Source: UBA2199 sp964628035
GTDB lineage: Bacteria > Acidobacteriota > Aminicenantia > UBA2199
Assembly (NCBI GenBank): GCA_964628035.1
Contig: CAZVPI010000001.1
Span: 124,001 to 188,000 of the forward strand
Reading direction: 5' to 3'
DNA length: 64,000 nucleotides
Below are positions 39,786-47,583 of the stretch, one piece after another. Position 1 is the stretch's first letter, and each line of letters opens with the position of its first letter. The notes beneath the pieces were generated by a model. The model saw only the letters and a program-made list of their open reading frames with translations, was not told the DNA's origin and did no database searches. A program made the translations under genes and the position numbers.

Positions 39786-40367
39786 ATGCACAAGATCGCG
39801 TTTTCGGGAGTTCCCGGCAGCGGCAAGTCCTCGACGCTGGCCGAGGTGAAAAAACTCCTGGCGCTGAAATACCGCGTCGAGGAGGTCCCCGACCTGAAAG
39901 CCGGCAGCCCCTTCGACTTCGATCACCAGACCGGCTTCGTCAGCCAGTTCTATTTCCTCACCGCCCAGATCAACGAGGAGAACCTGCGCGCCCAGGAACG
40001 CCCCGACTTCCTGCTCTGCGACGGCTCCTTCCTCGATCACTGGCTCGATTGGCTGGCCTGCCGCGAAGGGGGAAACGGCGGAGTGGAGACGGAGCGCGGC
40101 GCCCTGATGGAGGCGCTGCGCCGCTTCTGGCTGCCGACGTACGCCGTGTTCTTCCGCCTGAAGGCCGACGCCACGGCGCTGAAAAAGAGGGTGCCCCCGG
40201 CCGGCATGCGCGAGTACGCCCCGGCCGCGCGGACGCCCGAGGAGGAGCGTTATGCCCTCTTCGTGCAGCAGGAGCGCCTACCCTCCTTCGAGGTCTGGAC
40301 CCATCAGTCGATCGACGAGTGCGCCCAGGAAGTGATGGAGCGCCTGGGCGAAAGGAAACTGATCTGA
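39786..40367 (+). CDS. Small P-loop ATPase/kinase (AAA_28-like)
   Basis: A 193-residue soluble P-loop protein: GVPGSGKSS Walker A at 8-16, then FLLCDGSFLDHWLDW (about 75-89) with the DxS/T feature of nucleoside-kinase-like proteins. A charged segment with RTPEEERYALF (about 150) could be the lid. Overall it resembles deoxynucleoside or nucleotide kinase-like ATPases often annotated only as AAA family. It is 25 bases upstream of the tandem ThyX gene. A role in dTMP or deoxynucleotide supply is therefore plausible, but no substrate motif proves it; it is not a typical Tmk. Confidence 0.75.
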   Translation: MHKIAFSGVPGSGKSSTLAEVKKLLALKYRVEEVPDLKAGSPFDFDHQTGFVSQFYFLTAQINEENLRAQERPDFLLCDGSFLDHWLDWLACREGGNGGVETERGALMEALRRFWLPTYAVFFRLKADATALKKRVPPAGMREYAPAARTPEEERYALFVQQERLPSFEVWTHQSIDECAQEVMERLGERKLI

Positions 40368-40392
40368 CAGCGGGCCGGCGAAGGAGAGAACC

Positions 40393-41874
40393 GTGCGCGT
40401 GAAACTGGCGGGATTCAACGTTGACACCGGCATCCTGTCCAGGCTGCGCGGCGCCCGGCGGCCCCTGCTCACCCCCGAAACGCTCAGTGCCGCCTATGCC
40501 CGCATCAGCCGCAGCCCGCTGGCGGTCGACCGGCTGCGGCGCCAGGCTCTCCGCGACGTGGAGAAGGCCCGCCGTTCCAACCAGAGGATCATTTTCGCCA
40601 TGGGCCACCATTCGGTGGCCGAGCACGCTGTTTTCAACTTCGACGTGATGGGCGTTTCGCGCCTGGCCCTGGAGGAAATCGAGCGCTTCCGCCTGGCTTC
40701 TTACACCGAAAAATCGCAGCGTTACGTCACGCTGGAGGGTGACCGCGTCCTGCCGGCGGAGATCCGCGACCCGGCGCTGCGCCGGCTGTTCCGCGAAACG
40801 ACCGACCGCCAGTTCCTTTTCTATTTCAAGGCCTGCGCGCGGCTGAACCGGCGGCTGCGCCGGGAGTGGGCCAGGCTGGCCGCCAGTCCCGCCGGCGCCC
40901 GGCTGCTGGAAGACCGGGCCAAGGAGGACGCCCGCTACGCCCTGCCGCTGGCCGCCTGCGGCCAGCTGGGCATGACGGTCAATGCCCGAACCCTGGAGCA
41001 CATGTTCCGCGCCTGGCGCCTCAGCCCCAGGCAGGAGGTGCGCACCCTGGCGGAGAAGATCCACGCCCTGGTCCTGCCCATCGCCCCCTCGCTCATCCTC
41101 TTCCCCGACCCGACCGAGTTCGATCGCGAGGCTTTTTCAGCCATCGACGCTCATTTCGCCGCCTGGCCCGGCGGCGTGCGCAGGCAGGCGGCAGGCTCCG
41201 GGCCGGAGATCGTGGGCGGTTGCGAGAACGGCGACGATCTGGTCCTGGCCGCGCGCCTGTGCGTCGTCTCCTCCCTCGGCCTGGAGCAGGCCCTGGCCCG
41301 GGTGGGGCAGATGCCCGCTGCCAAAAAGCGTTCCCTGCTGCGTGATTTTTTCGCCAAGGTCCAGTTCTTCAGCGCCATGCCCCGCGAGTTCGAGATGGCC
41401 GACGTCACGTTCCAGGCTTCGGTCAGCGCCGCCTGTTTCGCCCAGCTCAAGCGCCACCGCATGGCCACGCTGCTGGCAGGTAAATACGAGCCGCGCCTGG
41501 GCTGCACCGTGCCGGCCAGCCTGGTACAGGCCGGCCTGGAGGACGAGTTCCGCCGCCTCGCCGCTGCGGCCGAGGAGGCCTATCGGCGGCTGGGCGATCG
41601 CAGCCCGTCGGCCGCCGACTACGTGCTCAGCAACGCCCACCGCCGCCGCGTGCTGATGAAGATGAACCTGAGGGAACTGTACCACTTCATCCGCCTGCGC
41701 GACGACGAGCATGCCCAATGGGACATCCGCGCCCTGGCCGGCGCGCTGGCCCGGCTGGTGCGCAGGCGCATGCCGCTCAGCGCCATGCTGCTGTGCGGCA
41801 AGAGCCGCTTTGGCGAGGAGTACGAAAGGATTTACGGCTCAAGGCCGGCCGGCCCGCCTCCGCCTGAAGAATAA
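40393..41874 (+). CDS. thyX: FAD-dependent thymidylate synthase, tandem ThyX domains
   Basis: Converts dUMP to dTMP using FAD and methylene-THF. The 493 residues contain two ThyX domains. Copy 1 (about 1-240): GHHSVAEHAVF at 71-81, RFRLAS at 98-103 (canonical RHRxxS) and SQRY (108-111). The second half of copy 1 has LPLAACGQLGMTVNARTLEHMFRAWR (184-209) with QEVR. Copy 2 (about 260-493): KRHRMAT at 353-359 (S replaced by T), NLRELYHFIRLRDDEHAQWDIR (425-446). Single-domain ThyX is about 220-250 residues, so this is a duplication-fusion. Each copy deviates at a different motif position. GTG 40393 follows AAGGAGAG. Confidence 0.85.
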   Translation: MRVKLAGFNVDTGILSRLRGARRPLLTPETLSAAYARISRSPLAVDRLRRQALRDVEKARRSNQRIIFAMGHHSVAEHAVFNFDVMGVSRLALEEIERFRLASYTEKSQRYVTLEGDRVLPAEIRDPALRRLFRETTDRQFLFYFKACARLNRRLRREWARLAASPAGARLLEDRAKEDARYALPLAACGQLGMTVNARTLEHMFRAWRLSPRQEVRTLAEKIHALVLPIAPSLILFPDPTEFDREAFSAIDAHFAAWPGGVRRQAAGSGPEIVGGCENGDDLVLAARLCVVSSLGLEQALARVGQMPAAKKRSLLRDFFAKVQFFSAMPREFEMADVTFQASVSAACFAQLKRHRMATLLAGKYEPRLGCTVPASLVQAGLEDEFRRLAAAAEEAYRRLGDRSPSAADYVLSNAHRRRVLMKMNLRELYHFIRLRDDEHAQWDIRALAGALARLVRRRMPLSAMLLCGKSRFGEEYERIYGSRPAGPPPPEE

Positions 41875-41898
41875 CATAAAGAAGAACTCTCCGTGTTT

Positions 41899-42012
41899 GT
41901 GGTGGTGATCGCAACAGCAATCTCAACGAACTCTTTTGAATCAAGATCATCAAGGGAAAAAGTCCTTGCAAGATCCCGACCTGTCGTTGTTTCCCCGCAC
42001 GATCACTGCCAC
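41899..42012. repeat. Imperfect inverted repeat, TGATCGxxxCAG family
   Basis: Between convergent thyX and the permease gene. Bases 41899-41929 (GTGGTGGTGATCGCAACAGC and onward) and 41984-42012 reverse-complement (GTGGCAGTGATCGTGCGGGG and onward) share a core GTGGYRGTGATCGY and downstream AACGA. A similar block is at 61196-61230. About 55 bases separate the arms. No gene seen in 41875-42055. Confidence 0.45.
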
Positions 42013-42055
42013 GATCCCTTTTGGCTGCTTCCCGGTTACCGAGTAAAGGGTCAGG

Positions 42056-43348
42056 TTAAAACAGGAAGAAGTCGAGGGCGAACAGCAGCGCCGCCATTGC
42101 CATCAGCGGCCGGACCTCGCGCCATTTCCCGGTCAGCAGCTTCAGCAGGACATAGGCGATGAAGCCGCAGCCGATCCCCTTGGAGATGCTGAAGGTGAAG
42201 GGGACCATGACCATGATCAGGAAGGCGGGCAGCGATGTGGTGACGTCGTCCCAGCCGATGGCTCGCACCCCCGAGATCAGCAGGAAGCCGACCAGGACCA
42301 GGGCCGGGGCCGTGGCGTAGACCGGGACGACGGCCACCAGCGGGGTGAAGAACAGGGCCAGCAGGAACAGGAGGCCGGTGACCACCGAGGTCAATCCCGT
42401 GCGCCCGCCTTCGCCGACGCCGGCGGCGCTCTCGACATAACTGGTCACCGAGCTGCAGCCGAACAGCCCGCCGCAGACGGCGCCCAGCGAGTCGACCAGC
42501 AGGACGTTCCTCAGCCGCGGCACCCCACCCTTCTCGTCCATGAAGCCGGCCTGCTCGCCGACCGCCACCACCGTGCCCATGGTGTCGAAGAAATCGGTGA
42601 TCAGGAAGGCGAACAGCGTCCCCAGCAGGCCGAGGCGCAGGGCGCCGGCGATGTCCAGGGCGAAGAACGTCCGGAAGTGCTCGGGCCGGATGCCGACGGC
42701 CAGGCGGTCGGGCAGGGTCGCCAGGCCGGCGGCGACGGCCGCCGCCGTCGAAAGCAGGATGCCGATCAGAAAAGCGCCTCTCACCCTGCGCGCCAGAAGG
42801 AAAGCCGTGGCCAGCATGCCGAAAATCGCGACCAGGCTTTCGGGGCCGATCTTGCCGAAGGCGACCAGGGTCGCCGGGTCGGCGACGACCAGCCTGGCGT
42901 TCTGCAGCCCGATGAGGCCGATCAGCAGGCCGATGCCCACGCCGATGGCCCGCTTCAGGTCCAGGGGAATGGCGTTCATCACCCCCTCGCGGACACGGGT
43001 CAGGACCAGCACCGTGATCACCGCCCCTTCCAGGAAGATGACGCCCATGGCCGTGGGCCAGGGAACTTTCATGCCCAGGATCACGCCGAAGGCCAGGAAG
43101 GCGTTCAATCCCATGCCTGGGGCCAGCGCCAGCGGATAATTGCTGGCCACGCCCATGAGGATGGTCAGCAGGCCGGCTCCGACGCAGGTGGCCGCGGCCA
43201 GGGCCGGAACGAATTCCTGGCCCATGGCGGTCGCCAGGATGTTCGGATTGACGAAAATGATGTAGGCCATGGCCATGAAGGTGACCGCGCCGGCGGTCGC
43301 CTCCCGACCCCACGTCGTCCCGTTTTCCTTGAGCTTGAACCCGTTCAT
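42056..43348 (-). CDS. NCS2-family guanine/hypoxanthine permease (AzgA type)
   Basis: Inner-membrane H+ symporter for purine bases. The 430 residues have about 13 hydrophobic helices. The N-terminus ATAGAVTFMAMAYIIFVNPNIL (about 17-38), GMGLNAFLAFGVILG (about 77-91), the central LFAFLITDFFDTMGTVVAVGEQAG (about 246-269) and GGRTGLTSVVTGLLFL (about 315-330) are AzgA hallmarks. Length is typical. ATG 43348 has GGAGG about eight bases upstream. A single gene with its own promoter, convergent to thyX. Confidence 0.92.
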   Translation of the reverse strand: MNGFKLKENGTTWGREATAGAVTFMAMAYIIFVNPNILATAMGQEFVPALAAATCVGAGLLTILMGVASNYPLALAPGMGLNAFLAFGVILGMKVPWPTAMGVIFLEGAVITVLVLTRVREGVMNAIPLDLKRAIGVGIGLLIGLIGLQNARLVVADPATLVAFGKIGPESLVAIFGMLATAFLLARRVRGAFLIGILLSTAAAVAAGLATLPDRLAVGIRPEHFRTFFALDIAGALRLGLLGTLFAFLITDFFDTMGTVVAVGEQAGFMDEKGGVPRLRNVLLVDSLGAVCGGLFGCSSVTSYVESAAGVGEGGRTGLTSVVTGLLFLLALFFTPLVAVVPVYATAPALVLVGFLLISGVRAIGWDDVTTSLPAFLIMVMVPFTFSISKGIGCGFIAYVLLKLLTGKWREVRPLMAMAALLFALDFFLF

Positions 43349-43372
43349 GCCGCACCTCCAGGCTCAGGGAGC

Positions 43373-43402
43373 ATGATAATCGTTCCCTGCGCAGCAGGTC
43401 AA
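43373..43402 (-). promoter_or_regulatory. Promoter of the purine permease gene
   Basis: Minus strand TTGACC (43402-43397), 18-bp spacer, TATCAT (43378-43373), leader about 25 nt. No purine riboswitch fits in the remaining leader. Confidence 0.5.
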
Positions 43403-43432
43403 CCGCGCCCTGCCCGCAAGGCCCGATTCCGG

Positions 43433-43461
43433 TTGACCGACGGCCGTCTTTGTGCTATTTT
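43433..43461 (+). promoter_or_regulatory. Promoter of the site-2 protease-led operon
   Basis: TTGACC (43433-43438), 17-bp spacer, TATTTT (43456-43461) with TG just upstream, then 8 bases to ATG 43470. Confidence 0.5.
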
Positions 43462-43469
43462 GCAGGATC

Positions 43470-44141
43470 ATGGACAAGGTTTTCAACGTCATCGTGCAGT
43501 TTGCCGCCGTGCTTTTCGCCATTTCGGTGCATGAATCGGCGCATGCCTGGAGCGCCGACCAATGCGGCGACTCCACCGCCCGGCACATGGGCCGGGTGAC
43601 CTTGAATCCCCTGGCGCATATCGACCTGTTCGGAACGGTCATCTTCCCGCTGCTGCTGGCGGTCGTGGGCGCGCCGGTCTTCGGCTGGGCCAAGCCGGTC
43701 CTTGTGAATCCCCGCAATTTCCGCAACCGCCGCCGCGACGGCATGATCGTGGCCGCCGCCGGCCCGCTCTCCAACATCCTGGTCAGCCTGGCGGTCATCG
43801 CCCTGCTGCTGGCCTTTTTCCAGCCGATCATGTCCGCCACCAGCCCCACGATCCTCCTGCTGGTGCGCATCGCCACCTTCCTGCTGCTGATCAATGTCTT
43901 CCTGGCCGTATTCAACCTGATCCCCATCCCGCCGCTGGACGGCAGCGGCATCCTCGAAGGGCTGCTGCGCGGCCAGGCCCGGGCCTGGTACGAGCGCATC
44001 AAGCCCTACGGTTTTTTCATCCTGCTGTTCATCATCTACACGCGCGTCCTGGACCGCATCGCCGACCTGCTGTTCCGCGTTCTCTTCGCGGCCTTCCCCA
44101 ACCTGGTTTACGTCATGCTGAAGGGCGGGGTGCTCGGATGA
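43470..44141 (+). CDS. Site-2 protease family (M50) membrane metalloprotease
   Basis: A 223-residue intramembrane protease of the Rip-type short S2P group. First helix ends with HESAH (H21, E22, H25). A second hydrophobic segment follows RRDGMIVAAAGPLSNILVSLAV (about 91-112), and the third metal ligand lies in NLIPIPPLDGSGILEG (about 150-165). Four to six membrane helices. No PDZ domain, so not RseP. Substrate unknown. ATG 43470 gives the helix the right length. Its TGA overlaps the trpS start (ATGA), starting a six-gene operon. Confidence 0.9.
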   Translation: MDKVFNVIVQFAAVLFAISVHESAHAWSADQCGDSTARHMGRVTLNPLAHIDLFGTVIFPLLLAVVGAPVFGWAKPVLVNPRNFRNRRRDGMIVAAAGPLSNILVSLAVIALLLAFFQPIMSATSPTILLLVRIATFLLLINVFLAVFNLIPIPPLDGSGILEGLLRGQARAWYERIKPYGFFILLFIIYTRVLDRIADLLFRVLFAAFPNLVYVMLKGGVLG

Positions 44142-45121
44142 GCCCCAAGGTCATCATGAGCGGCATCCGCCCCACCGGCACCGGGGCGGCCCACCTGGGC
44201 CACTGGGAAGGCGCGCTCAAGAGCTGGGTGCAGCTGCAGGACATGGGCGAATGCTTTTATTCCATCGTCGATTGGCACGCCCTGACCACCGAATACCAGG
44301 ACGTGAGGAACCTCCAGGCCAACATCCGCACGGTGCTTCTCGACCTGCTGGCGGTGGGCATCGACCCGCAAAAGAGCGTCGTGTACCTGCAGTCGGCGGT
44401 CAAGGAGATCGCCGAGCTCAACCTGCTGCTGGGCATGATGACGCCGCTGGGGTGGCTGGAACGGGTCCCCACCTTCAAGGAGCAGCAGGCGCAGCTGGGC
44501 GACCGCGACATCAACACCTACGGCTTTCTCGGCTACCCGCTGCTGCAGACGGTCGACATCGTCGTCATGAAGGCCGACACCGTGCCGGTGGGCGAGGACC
44601 AGGTGTTCCACCTCGAGCTGGCGCGCGAGATCGTCCGCCGCTTCAACGGCCTCTACGGCGAATGCTTTCCCGAGCCGCAGCCGTACCTGACCCCGATCCC
44701 CAAGCTGCCCGGGATCGACGGCCGCAAGATGAGCAAGAGCTACGGCAACGCCATCTACCTGGGCGACGCACCGGCCGAGGTCGAGGGCAAGATCCGGCCC
44801 ATGGTCACCGACGTGCGCCGCAAGCGCCGTTCCGATCCCGGCGTGCCCGAGGACTGCCCGGTGTTCGCGCTGCATCGCGCCTATTCCCGGCCCGGGGAGA
44901 TCGCCACCGTCGACGCCGAGTGCCGCCGCGCCGGCATCGGCTGCATCGACTGCAAGAAGATCCTCATCGCCAACGTCAACGCCTTCCTGGAGCCCTTCCG
45001 CCAGCGGCGCAGCCGCTGGGAAAAGACGGCGGTCGCCGACATCCTGGCGCCGGGGAACCGCCGCGCCGCCGAGCGCGCCGCTTGCACCCTGGAGCAGGCG
45101 CGCTCGCTGATGCACCTGTGA
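44138..45121 (+). CDS. trpS: Tryptophanyl-tRNA synthetase
   Basis: Charges tRNA-Trp. The 327 residues are a compact class Ic synthetase with a HIGH-like HLGH motif (H19-H22, GAAHLGHWEG) and KMSKS at 197-201 (DGRKMSKSYGN). Rossmann motifs SIVDWHALTTEY (about 42-53) and TVPVGEDQVFHLELAREI (about 148-165) are present. Length matches bacterial TrpRS. A CRRAGIGCIDCKK segment near 270 carries three close cysteines, typical of a subset that binds a metal or cluster. Coupled by overlap both to the protease gene and to scpA. Confidence 0.93.
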   Translation: MSPKVIMSGIRPTGTGAAHLGHWEGALKSWVQLQDMGECFYSIVDWHALTTEYQDVRNLQANIRTVLLDLLAVGIDPQKSVVYLQSAVKEIAELNLLLGMMTPLGWLERVPTFKEQQAQLGDRDINTYGFLGYPLLQTVDIVVMKADTVPVGEDQVFHLELAREIVRRFNGLYGECFPEPQPYLTPIPKLPGIDGRKMSKSYGNAIYLGDAPAEVEGKIRPMVTDVRRKRRSDPGVPEDCPVFALHRAYSRPGEIATVDAECRRAGIGCIDCKKILIANVNAFLEPFRQRRSRWEKTAVADILAPGNRRAAERAACTLEQARSLMHL

Positions 45122-45852
45122 TGGAAACCCAGTTCTCCGGCTACCAGGTTCAGACCGAGTTCTTCGAGGGCCCGCTCGACCTGCTGCTGCACCTGATCCG
45201 CAAGAACAAGATGAGCATCGCCGACGTGCGCCTGTCGCGCATCACCGGCGAATACCTCTCCTACCTGGAGAGCAAGCGCGGCATCAACCCCTCGCGCGAG
45301 AGCGAATTCCTCATGACCGCTGCGACCCTGATTTACATCAAGTCGCGCTCGCTGCTGCCCAAACCCGAGATCCCCGGCGAAGAGTCGCCGGAGAAGCAGC
45401 TCATCCACACCCTGATCGAGTATGAAAAAATCCAGAAGATCTCGCGCATGCTCCAGGAGATGGAGGGCACCGAGCTGCTGCTGTGGCGGCGCCTGGAGAT
45501 GAACGAGAGCTTCGCCAACCGCGAGTACGAGCTGAAGGAAGTGTCGGCCTTCCAGCTGGCCGAGATCTTTTTCGACATCGTGCGCAAAAAGGAGAACGAG
45601 CAGTTCCTGTACATCGCCTCCAAGAACTACTCCATCGCCGAAAAGCAGGCGGAGATCCTGTCGCTCCTCGAATCCGGCGGCTTCCTCGACTTCACCGTCT
45701 ACGTGGCCAAGCTGGACTCTATCGAGGAGGTGGTGGTCAGCTTCTTCACCCTGCTGGAGATGGTCAAGCGCCACCTGCTGGTCGCCGTGCAGGAGCAGTT
45801 GTTCGGCACGATCTCCCTCTACCGCAACGAGGCCGGCCGCCTGGAAAACTGA
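45121..45852 (+). CDS. scpA: Segregation and condensation protein ScpA
   Basis: Kleisin subunit of the SMC-ScpAB chromosome condensin. The 243 residues have the N-terminal SMC-neck-binding helix region (QVQTEFFEGPLDLLLHLIRKNKMSIADV, about 9-36). A middle linker with FLMTAATLIYIKSRSLLP (about 62-79) binds ScpB, and the C-terminal winged helix ends with LLEMVKRHLLVAVQEQLFG. ATG 45121 shares one base with the trpS stop (TGATG). scpB follows directly; SMC itself is not in the window. Confidence 0.93.
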   Translation: METQFSGYQVQTEFFEGPLDLLLHLIRKNKMSIADVRLSRITGEYLSYLESKRGINPSRESEFLMTAATLIYIKSRSLLPKPEIPGEESPEKQLIHTLIEYEKIQKISRMLQEMEGTELLLWRRLEMNESFANREYELKEVSAFQLAEIFFDIVRKKENEQFLYIASKNYSIAEKQAEILSLLESGGFLDFTVYVAKLDSIEEVVVSFFTLLEMVKRHLLVAVQEQLFGTISLYRNEAGRLEN

Positions 45853-45856
45853 CCCC

Positions 45857-46438
45857 ATGAGCAACGAAAGTCTCAGCCGCAGGATCGCCCTGATCGAGGC
45901 CATCCTCTTCGTCTCCAAGGACCCGGTGGAGCCGGCCCGGGTCATGGAGTTCCTGGGCATCGCCGACATCGGCGAGTTCGAGGCGCTCCTGGCCGCCTGG
46001 GAGAAGGACTACCTCCAGGAGCGCCCCGAGCGCGGCCTGCTGCTCAAGCGCAGCGGCGGCGGCCTGCAGCTGGTCACCAAGCCCGATCTTCACGACGAGT
46101 TGAAGCGCTTCTTCACCATCCGCCAGGCGGCCAAGCTGAGCCTGGCCTCGCTGGAGACCCTGTCGATCATCGCCTACCGCCAGCCGGCCACCCTGGCCGA
46201 GGTCTCGGACATGCGCGGCGTCAACTCCACCGGGCCGATCAAGAGCCTGCTGCAGAAAAAGCTGATCAAGATCACCGGGCGCAAGAAGGTGCCCGGCCTC
46301 CCCGCCCTCTACGCCACCACCCAGGAGTTCCTGGTCTATTTCGGCCTCAACGACCTGTCCGAGCTCCCCTCCCTGGAGGAGCTGACCGAACTGTTCGAGG
46401 AAAAGGAACAGCCGTCGCTATTCAAGAACGAAACCTAG
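45857..46438 (+). CDS. scpB: Segregation and condensation protein ScpB
   Basis: Kite subunit of the SMC complex, 193 residues with two winged-helix domains. LIEAILFVSKDPVEPARVM opens the protein (about 10-28). LSLASLETLSIIAYRQPATLAEV (about 95-117), then MRGVNSTGPIKSLLQKKLIKITGRKKVPGLPALYATTQEFL, is the ScpB signature. An acidic tail (LEELTELFEEKEQ) ends the protein. It starts four bases after scpA. Confidence 0.93.
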   Translation: MSNESLSRRIALIEAILFVSKDPVEPARVMEFLGIADIGEFEALLAAWEKDYLQERPERGLLLKRSGGGLQLVTKPDLHDELKRFFTIRQAAKLSLASLETLSIIAYRQPATLAEVSDMRGVNSTGPIKSLLQKKLIKITGRKKVPGLPALYATTQEFLVYFGLNDLSELPSLEELTELFEEKEQPSLFKNET

Positions 46439-46446
46439 GAGGAGCC

Positions 46447-47583
46447 ATGGAGCAACTGGTCAACCCCCACGTGCTCGACGTCTCTCCTTACCGCCCGGGC
46501 CGGCCGGTGGAGGAGATCCAGCGCCGGTACGGCCTGGCGCGCATCGTCAAGCTGGCCTCCAACGAAAACATGCTGCCCATCCCGGCCCACGTACGCCGGG
46601 CGATCCGCGCCGAGCTCTCCCAGCTCCACTGCTATCCCGACTCGGACAACTATGCCCTGCGTCGGCGCATCGCCGAGTACAACGGCGTCGCCATGGAGAG
46701 CGTCCTCGTGGGCGCCGGCTCGGTGGAGCTGATCCAGATGCTCATCCGCGCCTTCCTCAAGCCGGGCGAGACGGTGGTGACGTCGGAGAAGACCTTCTCG
46801 CTCTACAAGAGCGCCACCGTCGAATTCGCCGGCAAGGCGGCCTTCGTCGAGGCGCCGATGGACGGCGAGCTGCGCTTCGACCTGGAGGCCATCGCCGCGC
46901 GCATCGACAAGGCGGCCAAGATCGTCTTCCTGACCAACCCCAACAACCCCACCGGCACCCTGCTGCCCGGCGCCGCCGTCCGCTCCTTCCTGGCGCGCAT
47001 CCCGGCCGACCGCATCGTCGTCCTGGACAACGCCTACCAGGAATACGTCGACGACCCGCACGATTACGTCACCGGGCTGGACGAGATCCGCGCCCGGCGC
47101 AATGTCGTCGTCCTGCGCACCTTCTCCAAGGTCTACGGCCTGGCCGGCCTGCGCGTCGGCTACGCCCTGGCCCACCCCGATACCATCGCCATCCTGGGAC
47201 GCGTCAAGCCGCCTTTCAACGTCAGCCGCGCCGCCCAGGCCGCCGCCCTGGCCTCGCTACAGGACGACCGCTTCAAGAACCGCTCGCTGCGCCTGAACCG
47301 GCGCAACAAGGCCAGGCTGCTGGGCCAGCTGCGCGGGCTGGGGCTGCGGGTCATCCCCTCGCAGACCAACTTCCTCCTCTTTTTCCCCGGCGTCGACGTC
47401 GACGAGCTGAACCAGCGGCTGCTGCGCCAGGGGGTGATCATCCGCCCCATGGCCGGATTCGGCATCCCCGACGCCATGCGCGTGAGCGTCGGCCTGCAGG
47501 AGGAAAACGATTTCTTCATCGCCATACTGGAGGCGATCCTGGCGGACATGAGGCGCCCGGGCGGCGCGGGAGGCAAGGCGTGA
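46447..47583 (+). CDS. hisC: Histidinol-phosphate aminotransferase
   Basis: PLP-dependent conversion of imidazole-acetol phosphate to histidinol phosphate, possibly also aromatic amino acids. In 378 residues: PYRPGRPVEEIQRRYGL start, LASNENMLPIP (about 37-47), GAGSVELIQMLIRAFL (about 86-101), LTNPNNPTGTLLPG (about 160-173), VLDNAYQEYVDD and the PLP-Lys in RTFSKVYGLAGLRVGYALA (about 222-240). GGAGG lies just before ATG 46447. Isolated from other his genes; family homologues in such settings sometimes act on tyrosine/phenylalanine, so the name is by family. Confidence 0.87.
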   Translation: MEQLVNPHVLDVSPYRPGRPVEEIQRRYGLARIVKLASNENMLPIPAHVRRAIRAELSQLHCYPDSDNYALRRRIAEYNGVAMESVLVGAGSVELIQMLIRAFLKPGETVVTSEKTFSLYKSATVEFAGKAAFVEAPMDGELRFDLEAIAARIDKAAKIVFLTNPNNPTGTLLPGAAVRSFLARIPADRIVVLDNAYQEYVDDPHDYVTGLDEIRARRNVVVLRTFSKVYGLAGLRVGYALAHPDTIAILGRVKPPFNVSRAAQAAALASLQDDRFKNRSLRLNRRNKARLLGQLRGLGLRVIPSQTNFLLFFPGVDVDELNQRLLRQGVIIRPMAGFGIPDAMRVSVGLQEENDFFIAILEAILADMRRPGGAGGKA

